This document shows, piece by piece, positions 39,751 through 40,245 of a DNA stretch of 40,245 bases. The stretch's first letter is position 1. The number at the start of each line of letters is the position of its first letter. Under the pieces are notes generated by a model. The model was not told the DNA's origin. It saw nothing but the letters and a program-made list of their open reading frames with translations, and made no database searches. The stretch comes from a virus: IMG/VR virus record IMGVR_UViG_3300025322_000075, positions 1-40,245 of that record; one strand, given 5' to 3'. Both the position numbers and the translations under genes were made by a program.

Positions 39751-40245
39751 GCTTGGGGTAGCGCCGGAGTTACTCCATTGGGCCAGTACCGCACAGGGTG
39801 GTAAGGGTTCAGCACCTGCAGCTCCTGATTACGCTGGTGCAGCGCAGGCTCAGGGAGCGGCGTCTAATGAGGCAATAACTCGACAAACGTGGGCCAATCG
39901 TCCTGAACAAATCACCCCGTGGGGGCGTACGAGTTGGGGTGCGAACGCTGACGTTGACCCGGCTACTGGTCAACCAATCACGCGGTTTACCCAGACACAG
40001 ACGTTGGACCCGCGCCTTCAAGGTGCCTTGGATGAACAATTAGCGGTCCAAGGTGGCCGGAGTAAGCTAGCGTCCGAGCAGATCGAGCGTGCCGGCCAGG
40101 CTCTTGACCAGCCGTTTAATTGGGGTGCGATGCCTAACGCTCCTGGTTCAATGGAGCAGGCACAACAGGAAGCGTACGGGCGCACCCAGAAGTTTCAAGC
40201 ACCTGAACGTGAAATTGCGCGCGAGCAGATGGAACAGCGGCTCCC
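39719..40245 (+). CDS. N-terminal part of the S74-domain virion protein (joins 1-690)
   Basis: ATG at 39719 follows AGAGGTGTTTA; the frame is open to the window end and matches the frame of 1-690 through the shared 87 bases (170 codons to the ATG repeated at 79 and 40229). Start overlaps the GNAT-like gene. N-terminus MFSQRLRECIRLGVAPEL is followed by Ala/Gln/Gly-rich and Pro/Trp segments. See the entry at 1-690 for the C-terminal domain. Confidence 0.8.
   Translation, partial: MFSQRLRECIRLGVAPELLHWASTAQGGKGSAPAAPDYAGAAQAQGAASNEAITRQTWANRPEQITPWGRTSWGANADVDPATGQPITRFTQTQTLDPRLQGALDEQLAVQGGRSKLASEQIERAGQALDQPFNWGAMPNAPGSMEQAQQEAYGRTQKFQAPEREIAREQMEQRL
40157..40243. repeat. Terminal redundancy (right copy), identical to 7-93
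   Basis: Exact 87-base copy of the left end; removing one copy gives a circular map of 40,150 bp. Bases 40244-40245 differ from the other copy's continuation and are probably assembly noise. Confidence 0.9.

Overview
This window is an essentially complete genome of a tailed double-stranded DNA phage. The same 87 bases occur at 7-93 and 40157-40243, so the sequence closes into a circle of 40,150 bp and one virion gene runs across the join. The morphology is probably short-tailed (podovirus-like): there is a terminase, portal, scaffold, coat, head-tail adaptor, ejection-type proteins and tail fibres, but no tape measure, tail tube or sheath. No RNA polymerase, integrase, tRNA or recognisable endolysin was found. 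The promoters look like host sigma-70 promoters. A perfect consensus Fur box suggests a Fur-containing proteobacterial host, most simply a gammaproteobacterium; that is an inference from one site.

Layout. The plus-strand arm (26599 to the end, continuing at 1-5970) carries the virion genes in order: small packaging proteins, large terminase, portal, a small conserved protein, an HExxH metallopeptidase-like protein, scaffold with Lys-Val-Glu-Pro repeats, major coat, decoration-like and accessory head proteins, adaptor, a large beta-rich tail or stabilisation protein, a GNAT-like protein, an S74-type protein, two internal or ejection proteins, two fibre proteins, a Cys-rich protein and a small lipoprotein. 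The minus-strand arm (25898 down to 5967) carries early and replication genes: three paralogous small regulator-like proteins, many small proteins including very short membrane peptides, a primase-helicase, DUF932, a methyltransferase, MazG, a nucleotide kinase fused to a uracil-DNA-glycosylase-like domain, a thymidylate synthase/hydroxymethylase family enzyme, dCMP deaminase, family A DNA polymerase, a PD-(D/E)xK nuclease, an SSB-like protein, an HNH nuclease, an SNF2 helicase, DNA ligase, and an accessory block containing a 62-unit hexamer array that can encode a Gly-Tyr/Asp/Ser dipeptide-repeat protein.

Control. The two arms diverge from a non-coding region at 25899-26598. It holds three TGACA/TGTCA operators, three 15-bp direct repeats, a 19-bp inverted repeat and a perfect 19-bp Fur box lying over the -35 of a leftward promoter. 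Six leftward promoters share one design: T(T/G)TAC(T/A), exactly 17 bp, TA(C/T)AAT. Three of them stand directly before the three paralogues. The arms converge at 5967-5970, where one TTAA supplies the stop codons on both strands.

How the genes fit together. The early enzymes make a DNA replication and nucleotide-pool set (deaminase, synthase/hydroxymethylase, kinase, MazG) that could support altered pyrimidines, and the late arm makes and packages the virion. Most genes overlap by the 4-bp ATGA or GTGA pattern, so translational coupling is the rule.
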